Shown: in pieces, positions 21,733-33,196 of the stretch
Layout of the letters: the number at the start of each line of letters is the position of its first letter
How positions within the stretch are numbered: the stretch's first letter is position 1
Assembly: GCF_002127325.2 (NCBI RefSeq)
Contig: NC_035433.2
Location: 85,832,549 to 85,896,548, forward strand
Origin: Helianthus annuus
Lineage: Eukaryota; Streptophyta; Magnoliopsida; Asterales; Asteraceae
DNA: 64,000 nt
Reading direction: 5' to 3'
Program-made: the position numbers and the translations under genes
The notes under the pieces: generated by a model
Database searches by the model: none
What the model saw: only the letters and a program-made list of their open reading frames with translations
Told to the model about the DNA's origin: nothing

Positions 21733-23852
21733 GACTCCCCCTTGGATATTGCTGTAGTCAATCTGTAGTCAACTCGTAGCGTCTTTTCTTTCTCTCTCTC
21801 TCTCTGAGTCTTCTTGAAGCTTTAACATCCTCAGCTACACAGACTCCCCCTTGCTCAAACAGAATCCCGGTGGATCTGTTTTCAGCTTCAGCTTCCTCTT
21901 TCTGTAGACTCTTTTCTTCGTCAGGCTCCCCCTTTCATCAAGCTTCCGTGCTTTGGGATCAACACCTTGCTTTCCGGTTACAAGCTCTTCCTGGAATGAT
22001 TCCTGGCACTTTGCACGCTTCTGTTTGCGTTGAGCTCGTCTTCAGACTCCCCCTTAGACTCGGCTTTCGGGATCGTAGTCTGGATTTTTCCTGTAATCAC
22101 TCATACAAATGATAAGTAACAATATTTCCAAATTCATTAAACATGTTCTCTAATACACTCCCCCTGTCAACAAACTTAACAGATATGGCAATATAAAGAA
22201 TCCAATTTTCTCACACATTATCATTCAAGTTCAAATTAATGACCTTGAAGATATTCACAAACTGTTTTTGAAGATTTTTAACAAATTTCAAGTTTCAATT
22301 TAATGAACTCGTTTTGTTTTCAGAAACACAATCAGCATACTTAGATTTTGAAACTCAGCAACTCAGACATCGGTTTATCGAAAATAACGCAGAAATCAAA
22401 ATCTTTTTGTGTTTTCTGAAAATATAAAGCTGTAAAGAAATATATACAAACATATTTACAAACAATATTTTTGTTTTGAGTATGCATTAGAGGATCATAT
22501 CAGTTTTTGACAAGTCACAAGTACCGTTAAGCTTTAAATCATACTCAGAATTAAACAATTCACTTAGATTGTCGATATACTGATCCTTTTAAATTTTCAT
22601 ACAAATTTCAACTGTTTCAGGATACGATTTAGATATTTTAAGACTTAAACTCATTCATGTGTCCCACCTCTTGAATATACTCCCGTATCCAGAATCCCAA
22701 TATTCAGTCTTACAGGTAAGAATACTACAATGATGTCTGTACATAAATTAGGGTATGCGAGAACTGAGGGATCTCAGGTCAGAACTTCCGTTCAGCAGAG
22801 AGATATCAGCTTCGACTTTGCAATGTGTTCCCTTTAGAGAATCTTTTAGCTACAACAACTGATTATCAATTTTATTGTCTAATCAGCTGAGGGCTTTATG
22901 CTATATTTCAAGCATTTTGGAATAAAGTATTAGCCAAGGACTAGGTCAGAACTACCGTTCAGCAGAAGTCCCGGAATAATACCCCAGACATCATAGAGTA
23001 TAAACACCTAGTATATCAGAATACGAGACCTGTCAAACGAGATTTCAGGGGTTACCTATATATCCAAGTAGTGTTCCCCACAAAATAAGCAAGTTTGAAT
23101 TTAGGTTTATATCCCGAAAAAGCTTACTAAATGTATAAAAACCTATCGACATATCATCAGTGAGACTGTTTAATGCTATTTAATCATTACATATCTTTAG
23201 CATACTGTAACTGTCTACTGATGTACTATCATTTCCTCTTTTTACACAACACTCAAATTTTTGATTTTATCATGTTTTTGTATTTTTCAAATTTTCTAAA
23301 GTTTTTGTATTTTCTAACAAAATATCTCCCCCTAAAATGCAAAACCATTAAAGAAATTTGACAAACCGATACTGATAGCTTTGTCTCGCCATCCATTTTC
23401 TGCATCTCATGCTCTGTTTAGCAGAAAATATAACGTACCCCCATGATTTACAACCCATTGATTTTGACCATTAGAAAACCATTCTTCAACCTGTGAGTAA
23501 TCATGTTTGTTCCGCCGTGAGGGTTTCGGCATAGTCCATCACCACTTATTCTAAGTAAACAATCATCAATCATCTCAGACATTAAGCAAACAAACACATA
23601 ACCAACAAACATACAACAATCATCAAAACCAACACAAATTCATACAAAACAACAAACAAACTCCCTGTCTGACCAAAACCAGGGATCTTCAATCTCTTTC
23701 CATGCAACACTCTCACAATCTTCATCTGCATATAGCACCTGCACATTCAAATTTTATCAAATACTCAAACAATTTGGCATAAAATTTCAAACAATAAAGA
23801 TAGATGCCGATTCATGCTTCGCGATCCAGGAAGCTCCGGCAATTCCAACCAC
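21733..23852 (-). other. GAG-1 3' untranslated region with six polypurine-like tracts
   Basis: No ORF is supported. On the - strand six AGGGGGAG-like tracts lie at about 21734, 21843, 21925, 22046, 22158 and 23327; the first abuts the LTR and is the functional-position tract. Three share the longer word GACTCCCCCTT on the + strand. A (CT)n run is at 21789-21806. The part 21884-23852 is repeated in inverted orientation at 29473-31442. Confidence 0.8.
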
Positions 23853-26069
23853 TTAATCAAACATGGTGTCCACCCAGGCCTCAGGAGCCTTAGGTGTAAC
23901 CTTGATTCTAGCAACCTGAATTTTAAAATTTTCAGCCTTGAGCGGAGGAAAATTTGCATCATAGGCAACCAAAACTGAATCCTCAGACGTTTTCACCTCA
24001 GAAGTTGAACCTTTCGTTTCAGCTTTTGGTTTCCAAATTTGTGTTTGTTTTTCAGATTTCTTTTCAACATTCTCAGTTTTTATCTCATCGACACGTTTCT
24101 TAACCGACCATTTTTGACCTTCTGGAGCACCTCTTTTATAAAAATTTGTTTCTTTCTGAACCTGTTGCTTTTGAACAACATTTTTAGGTTTCCAGATTTT
24201 TCGAGGTTCTGTCACAACAACTATCGGTCTCCAAATCTGTGTTGTAGTCGATCCGGATGTATGAGAATTCCAGGTCTGTCTTGAATCGAACCTGTCCGAT
24301 TTTGGTTTCCAAATTTGATTTGATGCAAACTTGTTTGTAGTGTACCTCCAAGTTTGTCTCGAATCAAATCTGGTTGACCTTGGTTTCTCATTACCAGATT
24401 TCTGTTTTTGAACATCAACAGACTTTGGAATTTGACATTTCCGTGCAACGTGTCCAATTTGATCACATTTAAAACAAACTTTCTTTGACACATCTTTTGG
24501 CTGTTGTTGTTTCTTTTTCATGGCCTCAAACTCTGCATTAGATTGTGTTCCAAGTTTGAGTTTTTCTTCTTCAGTGAAACTTTTTCCTTGAACAAAATTC
24601 ATTTTTGTCTGAAAATTTGACCTTTCAGTTCTGTTTCGATTATGTTTCTTCCTATACCCCAAACCAGACTTCATGTTTTTCTTCTTAAAACCAGGTTTGT
24701 TATAAGACCCTTTGAAACCTTTACCAGCAAACTTCGACATTTCAGACTTCTCAATTTCAACCATCTTGAAAACTTTGTCAATTTTCTCTGAAATCACATT
24801 CTGAATCGGGAAAACCACATCCAAGAATAGTTTGTCCGATCCAATCATGGTATAGACCAATCCTTTTGAATCATCATTCAAATTTTTCTCAGATTTTGTA
24901 TCTTTCAGATATCCATCATAAAGATTTCCTTCATCTTCATCTTGTGATTCAGACTTACCTTTTGTAGACTCATCTTTCAAAACACTATCAACCACCTTAC
25001 TCACCACCTCTGAATCATCAGCATCATCAGATTTGGTGTAAGTAACATCGATACTGTCAGGTAATTGGTCAGCTATGTTCAAACCCTTTGCCACCTTTTC
25101 CTCATCATAAAAAGTATAATTGTCTCTCAATGGTGGTGGTACCTGATGATATTCTGAACCAATACCCTTTTTACAAACATTAGTATTTTTGTTATCAGGT
25201 GTGATATTGAAAATACGTTCGAGAATGTACGAAGAGTCATGATAACTTTGAAGTTTTGTAACAATCTTTTCTTTTTCAGCCAAGACTTGTTTAAGATTTG
25301 CAATTTCATCAATACGCTTGTTCAATTCAATTTGCTTATCTTTAAACTGGCGTTCATACAGATCTTTAGTAACTAAAGTTTCAGACAAACGTTGATCAAA
25401 ACTCTTGACTTGGCTCTTCAAAGTATCATAAGCTTCTTGTACTCTCTGACTTGATCGTTTTAAAGAATCATATTGCTTTTGTAATTCTAGAAATCTAGAT
25501 TCTTTTTCAATGCAATCAACACATTTTGTAAAACATTTTTCTTTCAAAAACATATTTTCTTTTTCAAAATTTTCACATTTTTGTGTTAATTTCTCAACTC
25601 TTGATTTCAAATTTTGTTCCGATTCAATTCTTTCTTTACATTTTTCTTTTAAAGCATTTTCAAGTTTATGCATTTCAGCAACTTTTGTTTTTAATCTATC
25701 TTCTTTTTCAGTACAGTTTTTGCATTGTTCAATGCAATTCCTGCACTTGTTTTCTTTATCCACAATTACTTCATCATTTAATGAGTCAGAAACTTTTCTT
25801 ACCTCAGTGATTGACGACACATCGGCTGCCTCTGTCTTCTGTATCTTTTCAATTTTCTCTTCAGCATCAATCTTTACCACAGCCTTGACTTCTTCAATCA
25901 TTTTCTTCAAATCTTCTTCTTTTCTCCTCTTCATCTCTACCACCTTCGGTAGGCTTGCCTCAAAAATCTCTTTCAATTCTTTCATGAATTCCACCAAATA
26001 GTTTTTGTCAGAGAGCCTTTTTGTGTTGTAAACACCTTCACTTGGAAACGCATTAGTTACCGCGTCAAA
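23853..26069 (-). CDS. gag: GAG-1 gag, inverted copy, N-terminally truncated
   Basis: An open frame runs on the - strand from the junction near 26069 to TTTGATTAA at 23853. The N-terminal 55-60 residues and the leader of the intact copy are missing, so there is no proper start codon. A Cys-rich motif (CRNCIEQCKNCTEKED) and a long Lys/Glu-rich coiled coil precede GSEYHQVPPPLRDNY, a CX2CX4HX4C knuckle (CFKCDQIGHVARKC, about 24450) and IWKPK repeats. Its first third differs clearly from the + strand copy, whereas the last two-thirds differ at only a few residues. Confidence 0.85.
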   Translation of the reverse strand, partial: FDAVTNAFPSEGVYNTKRLSDKNYLVEFMKELKEIFEASLPKVVEMKRRKEEDLKKMIEEVKAVVKIDAEEKIEKIQKTEAADVSSITEVRKVSDSLNDEVIVDKENKCRNCIEQCKNCTEKEDRLKTKVAEMHKLENALKEKCKERIESEQNLKSRVEKLTQKCENFEKENMFLKEKCFTKCVDCIEKESRFLELQKQYDSLKRSSQRVQEAYDTLKSQVKSFDQRLSETLVTKDLYERQFKDKQIELNKRIDEIANLKQVLAEKEKIVTKLQSYHDSSYILERIFNITPDNKNTNVCKKGIGSEYHQVPPPLRDNYTFYDEEKVAKGLNIADQLPDSIDVTYTKSDDADDSEVVSKVVDSVLKDESTKGKSESQDEDEGNLYDGYLKDTKSEKNLNDDSKGLVYTMIGSDKLFLDVVFPIQNVISEKIDKVFKMVEIEKSEMSKFAGKGFKGSYNKPGFKKKNMKSGLGYRKKHNRNRTERSNFQTKMNFVQGKSFTEEEKLKLGTQSNAEFEAMKKKQQQPKDVSKKVCFKCDQIGHVARKCQIPKSVDVQKQKSGNEKPRSTRFDSRQTWRYTTNKFASNQIWKPKSDRFDSRQTWNSHTSGSTTTQIWRPIVVVTEPRKIWKPKNVVQKQQVQKETNFYKRGAPEGQKWSVKKRVDEIKTENVEKKSEKQTQIWKPKAETKGSTSEVKTSEDSVLVAYDANFPPLKAENFKIQVARIKVTPKAPEAWVDTMFD

Positions 26070-27054
26070 ATTAAACCGCTTATTTGAACAGATGTGGCTC
26101 GCTTATTTGGTTTGAGTTGGATCGCTCATGATACATGTAGGATCGCTCCTTTGAACCGCTCATATGAACAACTGTTGGTCCGCTCATAATAATCTTCTGA
26201 ACCGCTGATAAGTCAATCTATGGACCGCTTTTGTGTCATCGTTGTCAGCTGAACTGGTTACTTGCAGGCTTTCATTACACCGCCCCATTATCAATCAAGG
26301 GCCCAATCAAAGAACATTAAATCATTTTGCCGCCCCATTAACTCAAATACGGCTCCAATGAGTGTTTGATGTTTGCCGCCCATTTGCTACAATTGAAATC
26401 CACCGCCCCACTAGTCTAATTTGGTCTAATCAGAGTTTGTTTTTAATCCACTGCTCAAGACCCAATACTGCTTTGATTTGTCCACTTATATTTGTCGGCC
26501 TGGTTGTTGATTGGTTTAATCCACCGCCCATCAAGTGAGGCCCAATCCAGTTTTTTTTAAAACCCACCGCCCAAACATATATTAATGTCACCGTCCATGA
26601 GACCCACTTAGTGAGAAGCATTGCACCGCCCAATCAACATAATCCTTTTCACCGCCCCACTTGTAAATTCGGCCCAATCCCAACTTTTATTAGAACCGCC
26701 CATGTGATAGTGATTGTTGATGTTGGATACTGAGATGCTGCCCCATTAAAGAAAATCAGTCTCTTGTAACCGATCCTACAAGTAATAGTTGCAGCCCATA
26801 TAAAGAAGTTTACGGCTCAATCAGTGAAGGCCCAGTTCATCTTTTGTCCGTATTTTGTGAATTGTTTTTGTTCAGGATCATTCGTGTTCTTACGTCATCA
26901 ACATTGGAACGTCTTCACGAATCTTTGACAACGAGTCTTAGATTGGTTTCATCAACATACGGTTACATATTCAGTTCAGTTTAAGCTGATTGTTTGATTG
27001 TTGATTTGCAGGTAACACGAGGGAATTTACAAGGTAATTCACGAATATAAGAAC
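26070..27054 (+). repeat. GAG-1 leader with CCGCTYAT and CACCGCCC repeats
   Basis: 26075-26235 holds about eight CCGCT(C/T)AT-like words. From 26279 to 26750 about eleven (C/G)CCGCCCCA-like words and several GGCCCAAT words recur at irregular 25-120 bp intervals. There is no ORF of substance. A pyrimidine-rich TTGATTTGCAG followed by GTAACACGAG just before gag looks like a splice acceptor. 26195-27054 is repeated at 31443-32302. Confidence 0.75.
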
Positions 27055-29472
27055 ATGGCAAAAGATGATCATGATACATGGTGGAGAAAAGATAGTGCAA
27101 GATGGGAAATTGGCAAGCTGTATGAACCATTTCATGAAGCACAGAGAGCCAAGAGATGGAATGAAGAGTTGGAGTGTTACTTGGATCCACAGGGGAATCC
27201 GGTGGTAGATCCGTCAAAAGTTGATTTTGATGCAGTGACTAATGTGTTTCCAAGTGAGCGTGTTTTCAACACAAAAAGGCTTTCTGATAGCAGCTATTTG
27301 CCAGAGTTGATGAACAAGTTGAGAGAAGTCTTTGAAACAAGTCTACCGAAGGTGGTAGAGATGAAGAAGAGAAAAGAAGAAGAGTTGTTGAAGAAGATGA
27401 TTGAAGAAGTAAAGACTGTTGCAAAGCTTGCTGGTGAAGAGAATCAGAAAGATATGGAAGAAAATGTTGAGAAGATACAGGAGACAAAGGCAGCTGATCA
27501 TGTCAAGGTGCCAATTACTGAGGTAACAGAATCTTCTGAACTACCAGATGTTGATTTAGTTGTAGAAAAGGAAAACAAGTGCAGGAATTGCATTGAAAAG
27601 TGCAAAACCTGTATTGAAAAAGAAGAAATAATCAAAACAAAAGATAATGAAATGAACAAACTTGAACATGTGTTAAAACTGAAATGTAGAGAAAGGATTG
27701 ACACAGAGCAAAGTCTAAAATTAAAAGTTGAGAAACTAACACAAAAGTGTCATGATTTTGAAAAAGAAAATACAGTTTTGAAAGAAAAATGTGATACAAA
27801 ATGTGTTGATTGTATTAAGAAAGAATCTAAGTTTCTAGAGTTACAAAAACAGTATGATTCTTTAAAATGGTCAAGTCAGAGAGTACAAGAAGCTTATGAT
27901 ACTTTGAAGAGCCAAGTCAAAAGTTTTGATCAAAGATTGTCTGAAACTTTAACAACTAAAGAAATATATGAAAGACAATTTAAAGAAAAGCAAATTGAAT
28001 TAAACAAACGTGTTGATGAAATTGCGAATCTTAAACAAGTCTTGGCTGAAAAAGAAAAGATTGTTACAAAACTTCAAAGTTATCATGACTCTTCGTACAT
28101 TCTCGAACGTATTTTCAATATCACACCTGATAACAAAGATACTAATGTTTGTAAAAAGGGTATTGGTTCAGAATATCATCAGGTACCACCACCATTGAGA
28201 GACAATTATACTTTTTATGATGAGGAAAATGTGGCAAAGGGTTTGAACATAGCTGACCAATTACCTGACAGTATCGATGTTACTTACACCAAATCTGATG
28301 ATGCTGATGATTCAGAGGTGGTGAGTAAGGTGGTTGATAGTGTTTTGAAAGATGAGTCTACAAAAGGTATGTCTGAATCACAAGATGAAGATGAAGGAAA
28401 TCTTTATGATGGATATCTGAAAGATACAAAATCTGAGAAAAATTTGAATGATGATTCAAAAGGATTGGTCTATACCATGATTGGATCGGACAAACTATTC
28501 TTGGATGTGGTTTTCCCGATTCAGAATGTGATTTCAGAGAAAATTGACAAAGTTTTCAAGATGGTTGAAATTGAGAAGTCTGAAATGTCGAAGTTTGCTG
28601 GTAAAGGTTTCAAAGGGTCTTATAACAAACCTGGTTTTAAGAAGAAAAACATGAAGTCTGGTTTGGGGTATAGGAAGAAACATAATCGAAACAGAACTGA
28701 AAGGTCAAATTTTCAGACAAAAATGAATTTTGTTCAAGGAAAAAGTTTCACTGAAGAAGAAAAACTCAAACTTGGAACACAATCTAATGCAGAGTTTGAG
28801 GCCATGAAAAAGAAACAACAACAGCCAAAAGATGTGTCAAAGAAAGTTTGTTTTAAATGTGATCAAATTGGACACGTTGCACGGAAATGTCAAATTCCAA
28901 AGTCTGTTGATGTTCAAAAACAGAAATCTGGTAATGAGAAACCAAGGTCAACCAGATTTGATTCGAGACAAACTTGGAGGTACACTACAAACAAGTTTGC
29001 ATCAAATCAAATTTGGAAACCAAAATCGGACAGGTTCGATTCAAGACAGACCTGGAATTCTCATACATCCGGATCGACTACAACACAGATTTGGAGACCG
29101 ATAGTTGTTGTGACAGAACCTCGAAAAATCTGGAAACCTAAAAATGTTGTTCAAAAGCAACAGGTTCAGAAAGAAACAAATTTTTATAAAAGAGGTGCTC
29201 CAGAAGGTCAAAAATGGTCGGTTAAGAAACGTGTCGATGAGATAAAAACTGAGAATGTTGAAAAGAAATCTGAAAAACAAACACAAATTTGGAAACCAAA
29301 AGCTGAAACGAAAGGTTCAACTTCTGAGGTGAAAACGTCTGAGGATTCAGTTTTGGTTGCCTATGATGCAAATTTTCCTCCGCTCAAGGCTGAAAATTTT
29401 AAAATTCAGGTTGCTAGAATCAAGGTTACACCTAAGGCTCCTGAGGCCTGGGTGGACACCATGTTTGATTAA
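27055..29472 (+). CDS. gag: GAG-1 gag, full-length copy
   Basis: 805 codons from ATG (MAKDDHDTWWRKDSARW) to a stop after EAWVDTMFD. Order: a conserved N-terminal 90 residues, a Lys/Glu-rich coiled coil (about 95-345) with CRNCIEKCKTCIEKEE near 178-195, a GSEYHQVPPPL motif near 375, an acidic stretch, a basic stretch (KGFKGSYNKPGFKKKN), one CX2CX4HX4C knuckle (about 599-612) and six W-containing repeats (QTW, QIWKPK, QIWRP, KIWKPK). The knuckle and W repeats fit copia gag proteins. No DSG protease follows, so it is gag alone. Confidence 0.88.
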   Translation: MAKDDHDTWWRKDSARWEIGKLYEPFHEAQRAKRWNEELECYLDPQGNPVVDPSKVDFDAVTNVFPSERVFNTKRLSDSSYLPELMNKLREVFETSLPKVVEMKKRKEEELLKKMIEEVKTVAKLAGEENQKDMEENVEKIQETKAADHVKVPITEVTESSELPDVDLVVEKENKCRNCIEKCKTCIEKEEIIKTKDNEMNKLEHVLKLKCRERIDTEQSLKLKVEKLTQKCHDFEKENTVLKEKCDTKCVDCIKKESKFLELQKQYDSLKWSSQRVQEAYDTLKSQVKSFDQRLSETLTTKEIYERQFKEKQIELNKRVDEIANLKQVLAEKEKIVTKLQSYHDSSYILERIFNITPDNKDTNVCKKGIGSEYHQVPPPLRDNYTFYDEENVAKGLNIADQLPDSIDVTYTKSDDADDSEVVSKVVDSVLKDESTKGMSESQDEDEGNLYDGYLKDTKSEKNLNDDSKGLVYTMIGSDKLFLDVVFPIQNVISEKIDKVFKMVEIEKSEMSKFAGKGFKGSYNKPGFKKKNMKSGLGYRKKHNRNRTERSNFQTKMNFVQGKSFTEEEKLKLGTQSNAEFEAMKKKQQQPKDVSKKVCFKCDQIGHVARKCQIPKSVDVQKQKSGNEKPRSTRFDSRQTWRYTTNKFASNQIWKPKSDRFDSRQTWNSHTSGSTTTQIWRPIVVVTEPRKIWKPKNVVQKQQVQKETNFYKRGAPEGQKWSVKKRVDEIKTENVEKKSEKQTQIWKPKAETKGSTSEVKTSEDSVLVAYDANFPPLKAENFKIQVARIKVTPKAPEAWVDTMFD

Positions 29473-31442
29473 GTGGTTGGAATTGCCGGAGCTTCCTGGA
29501 TCGCGAAGCATGAATCGGCATCTATCTTTATTGTTTGAAATTTTTATGACAAATTGTTTGTGTTTTTGATAAAGTTTGAATGTGCAGGTGCTAAATGCAG
29601 ATGAAGATTGTGAGAGTGTTGCATGGAAAGAGATTGAAGATCCCTGGTTTTGGTCAGACAGGGAGTTTATTTGTTGTTTTGTATAAATTTGTGTTGTGTT
29701 TGATGATTGTTGTATGTTTGTTGGTTGTGTTGGTTTGGATTGATGTTTGGGATGTTTGATATTAGTTTACTTTGAATACGTGGTGATGGACTATGCCGAA
29801 ACCCTCACGGCGGAACAAACATGATTACTCACAAGTTGAAGAATGGTTTTGTAACGGTCAAAATCCATGGGTTGTAAATCATGGGGGTACGTTATATTTT
29901 CTGCGAAACAGAGCATGAGAAGCAGAAAATGGATGGCGAGACAAAGCTATCAGTATCAGTTTGTCAAATTTCTTTAATGGTTTTGCATTTTAGGGGGAGA
30001 AATATTGTCAGAAAATACAAAAACATTAGAAAATTTGAAAAATACAAAAACATGATAAAATCAAAAATTTGAGTTTTGCATAAAAAGAGGAAATGATAGT
30101 ACATCAGTAGACAGTTGCAGTATGCTAAAGAAATGTAATGATTAAATAGCATTAAACAGTCTCACTGATGATATGTCGATAGGTTTTTATACATTTAGTA
30201 AGCTTTTTCGGGATATAAACCTAAATTCAAAACTTGCTTATTTTGTGGGGAACACTACTTAGATATATAGGTAACCCCTGAAATCTCGTTTGACAGGTCT
30301 CGTATTCTGATATACTAGGTGTTTATACTCTATGATGTCTGGGGTATTATTCCGGGACTTCTGCTGAACGGTGGTTCTGACCTAGTCCCTGGCTAATACT
30401 TTCACCCAAATGCTTGAAACATAGCATTATAGCCCTCAGCTGATTAGACAATAAATTTGATAATCAGTTGTTGTAGCTAAAAGATTCTCTAAAGGGAACA
30501 CATTGCAAAGTCGAAGCTGATATCTCTCTGCTGAACGGTAGTTCTGACCTGAGATCCCTCAGTTCTCGCATATCCTAATTTATGTACAGACATCATTGTA
30601 GTATTCTTACCTGTAAGACTGAATATTGGGATTCTGGATACGGGAGTATATTCAAGAGGTGGGACACATGAATGAGTTTAAGTCATAAAACATCTAAATC
30701 GTATCCTGAATCAGTTGAAATTTGTATGAAAATTTAAATGGATCAGTATATCGACAATCTAAGTGAATTGTTTAATTCTGAGTATGATTTAAAGCTTAAC
30801 GGTACTTGTGACTTGTCAAAAACTGATATGATCCTCTAATGCATACTCAAAACAAAAATATTGTTTGTAAATATGTTTGTATATATTTCTTTACAAGCTT
30901 TATATTTTCAGAAAACACAAAAAGATTTTGATTTCTGCGTTATTTTCGATAAACCGATGTCTGAGTTGCTGAGTTTCAAAATCTAAGTATGCTGATTGTG
31001 TTTCTGAAAACAAAACGAGTTCATTAATTTGAAACTTGAAATTTGTTAAAAATCTTCAAAAACAGTTTGTGAATATCTTCAAGGTCATTAATTTGAACTT
31101 GAATGATAATGTGTGAGAAAATTGGATTCTTTATATTGCCATATCTGTTAAGTTTGTTGACAGGGGAAGTATATTAGAGAACATGTTTAATGAATTTGAA
31201 GATATTGTTACTTATCATTTGTATGAGTGATTACAGGAAAAATCCAGACTACGATCCCGAAAGCCGAGTCAAGGGGGAGTCTGAAGACGAGCTCAACGCA
31301 AACAGAAGCGTGCAAAGTGCCAGGAATCATTCCAGGAAGAGCTTGTAACCGGAAAGCAAGGTGTTGATCCCAAAGCACGGAAGCTTGATGAAAGGGGGAG
31401 CCTGACGAAGAAAAGAGTCTACAGAAAGAGGAAGCTGAAGCT
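29473..31442 (+). other. GAG-1 3' region, + strand copy
   Basis: The inverted partner of 21884-23852, diverged by scattered substitutions and small indels. It carries the same AGGGGGAG tracts (about 29992, 31272, 31394). It stops at GAAGCTGAAGCT (31442), about 150 bp short of where the LTR-proximal tract would be, and jumps into leader sequence. Confidence 0.85.
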
Positions 31443-32302
31443 TTCTGAACCGCTGATAAGTCAATCTATGGACCGCTTTTGTGTCATCGTTGTCAGCTGA
31501 ACTGGTTACTTGCAGGCTTTCATTACACCGCCCCATTATCAATCAAGGGCCCAATCAAAGAACATTAAATCATTTTGCCGCCCCATTAACTCAAATACGG
31601 CTCCAATGAGTGTTTGATGTTTGCCGCCCATTTGCTACGATAGAAATCCACCGCCCCACTAGTCTAATTTGGTCCAATCAGAGTTTGTTTTTAATCCACT
31701 GCTCAAGACCCAATACTGCTTTGATTTGTCCACTTATATTTGTCGGCCTGGTTGTTGATTGGTTTAATCCACCGCCCATCAAGTGAGGCCCAATCCAGTT
31801 TTTTTTAAAACCCACCGCCCAAACATATATTAATGTCACCGTCCATGAGACCCACTTAGTGAGAAGCATTGCACCGCCCAATCAACATAATCCTTTTCAC
31901 CGCCCCACTTGTAAATTCGGCCCAATCCCAACTTTTATTAGAACCGCCCATGTGATAGTGATTGTTGATGTTGGATACTGAGATGCTGCCCCATTAAAGA
32001 AAATCAGTCTCTTGTAACCGATCCTACAAGTAATAGTTGCAGCCCATATAAAGAAGTTTACGGCTCAATCAGTGAAGGCCCAGTTCATCTTTTGTCCGTA
32101 TTTTGTGAATTGTTTTTGTTCAGGATCATTCGTGTTCTTACGTCATCAACATTGGAACGTCTTCACGAATCTTTGACAACGAGTCTTAGATTGGTTTCAT
32201 CAACATACGGTTACATATTCAGTTCAGTTTAAGCTGATTGTTTGATTGTTGATTTGCAGGTAACACGAGGGAATTTACAAGGTAATTCACGAATATAAGA
32301 AC
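31443..32302 (+). repeat. GAG-1 leader, second direct copy
   Basis: Starts TTCTGAACCGCTG, identical to 26195 onward. I see only a few base differences over 860 bp (for example near 31638 and 31674). Confidence 0.9.
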
Positions 32303-33189
32303 ATGGCAAAAGATGATCATGATACATGGTGGAGAAAAGATAGTGCAAGATGGGAAATTGGCAAGCTGTATGAACCATTTCATGAAGCACAGAGAGCCAA
32401 GAGATGGAATGAAGAGTTGGAGTGTTACTTGGATCCACAGGGGAATCCGGTGGTAGATCCGTCAAAAGTTGATTTTGATGCAGTGACTAATGTGTTTCCA
32501 AGTGAGCGTGTTTTCAACACAAAAAGGCTTTCTGATAGCAGCTATTTGCCAGAGTTGATGAACAAGTTGAGAGAAGTCTTTGAAACAAGTCTACCGAAGG
32601 TGGTAGAGATGAAGAAGAGAAAAGAAGAAGAGTTGAAGAAGATGATTGAAGAAGTAAAGACTGTTGCAAAGCTTGCTGGTGAAGAGAATCAGCAAGATAT
32701 GGAAGAAAATGTTGAGAAGATACAGGAGACAAAGGCAGCTGATCATGTCAAGGTGCCAATTACTGAGGTAACAGAATCTTCTGAACTACCAGATGTTGAT
32801 TTAGTTGTAGAAAAGGAAAACAAGTGCAGGAATTGCATTGAAAAGTGCAAAACCTGTATTGAAAAAGAAGAAATAATCAAAACAAAAGATAATGAAATGA
32901 ACAAACTTGAACATGTGTTAAAACTGAAATGTAGAGAAAGGATTGACACAGAGCAAAGTCTAAAATTAAAAGTTGAGAAACTAACACAAAAGTGTCATGA
33001 TTTTGAAAAAGAAAATACAGTTTTGAAAGAAAAATGTGATACAAAATGTGTTGATTGTATTAAGAAAGAATCTAAGTTTCTAGAGTTATAAAAACAGTAT
33101 GATTCTTTAAAATGGTCAAGTCAGAGAGTACAAGAAGCTTATGATACTTTGAAGAGCCAAGTCAAAAGTTTTGATCAAAGATTGTCTGA
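32303..33189 (+). pseudogene. gag: GAG-1 gag, truncated third copy
   Basis: Matches the first 295 or so codons of the gag at 27055, with one codon deleted in the EELLKK run, Lys-to-Gln nearby, and CAA-to-TAA at 33089. Similarity ends at CTGA (33189). Seven unmatched bases (GAGCACT) then join it to the right LTR. Confidence 0.92.
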
Positions 33190-33196
33190 GAGCACT

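Noticed and set aside
23173..30152. Several short ORFs recurring on opposite strands inside GAG-1
   Set aside because: They are antisense or out-of-frame shadows of the duplicated gag and 3' region.
33190..33196. GAGCACT as a primer binding site of GAG-1
   Set aside because: Only a few bases agree with any expected tRNA complement; it looks like filler at a junction.
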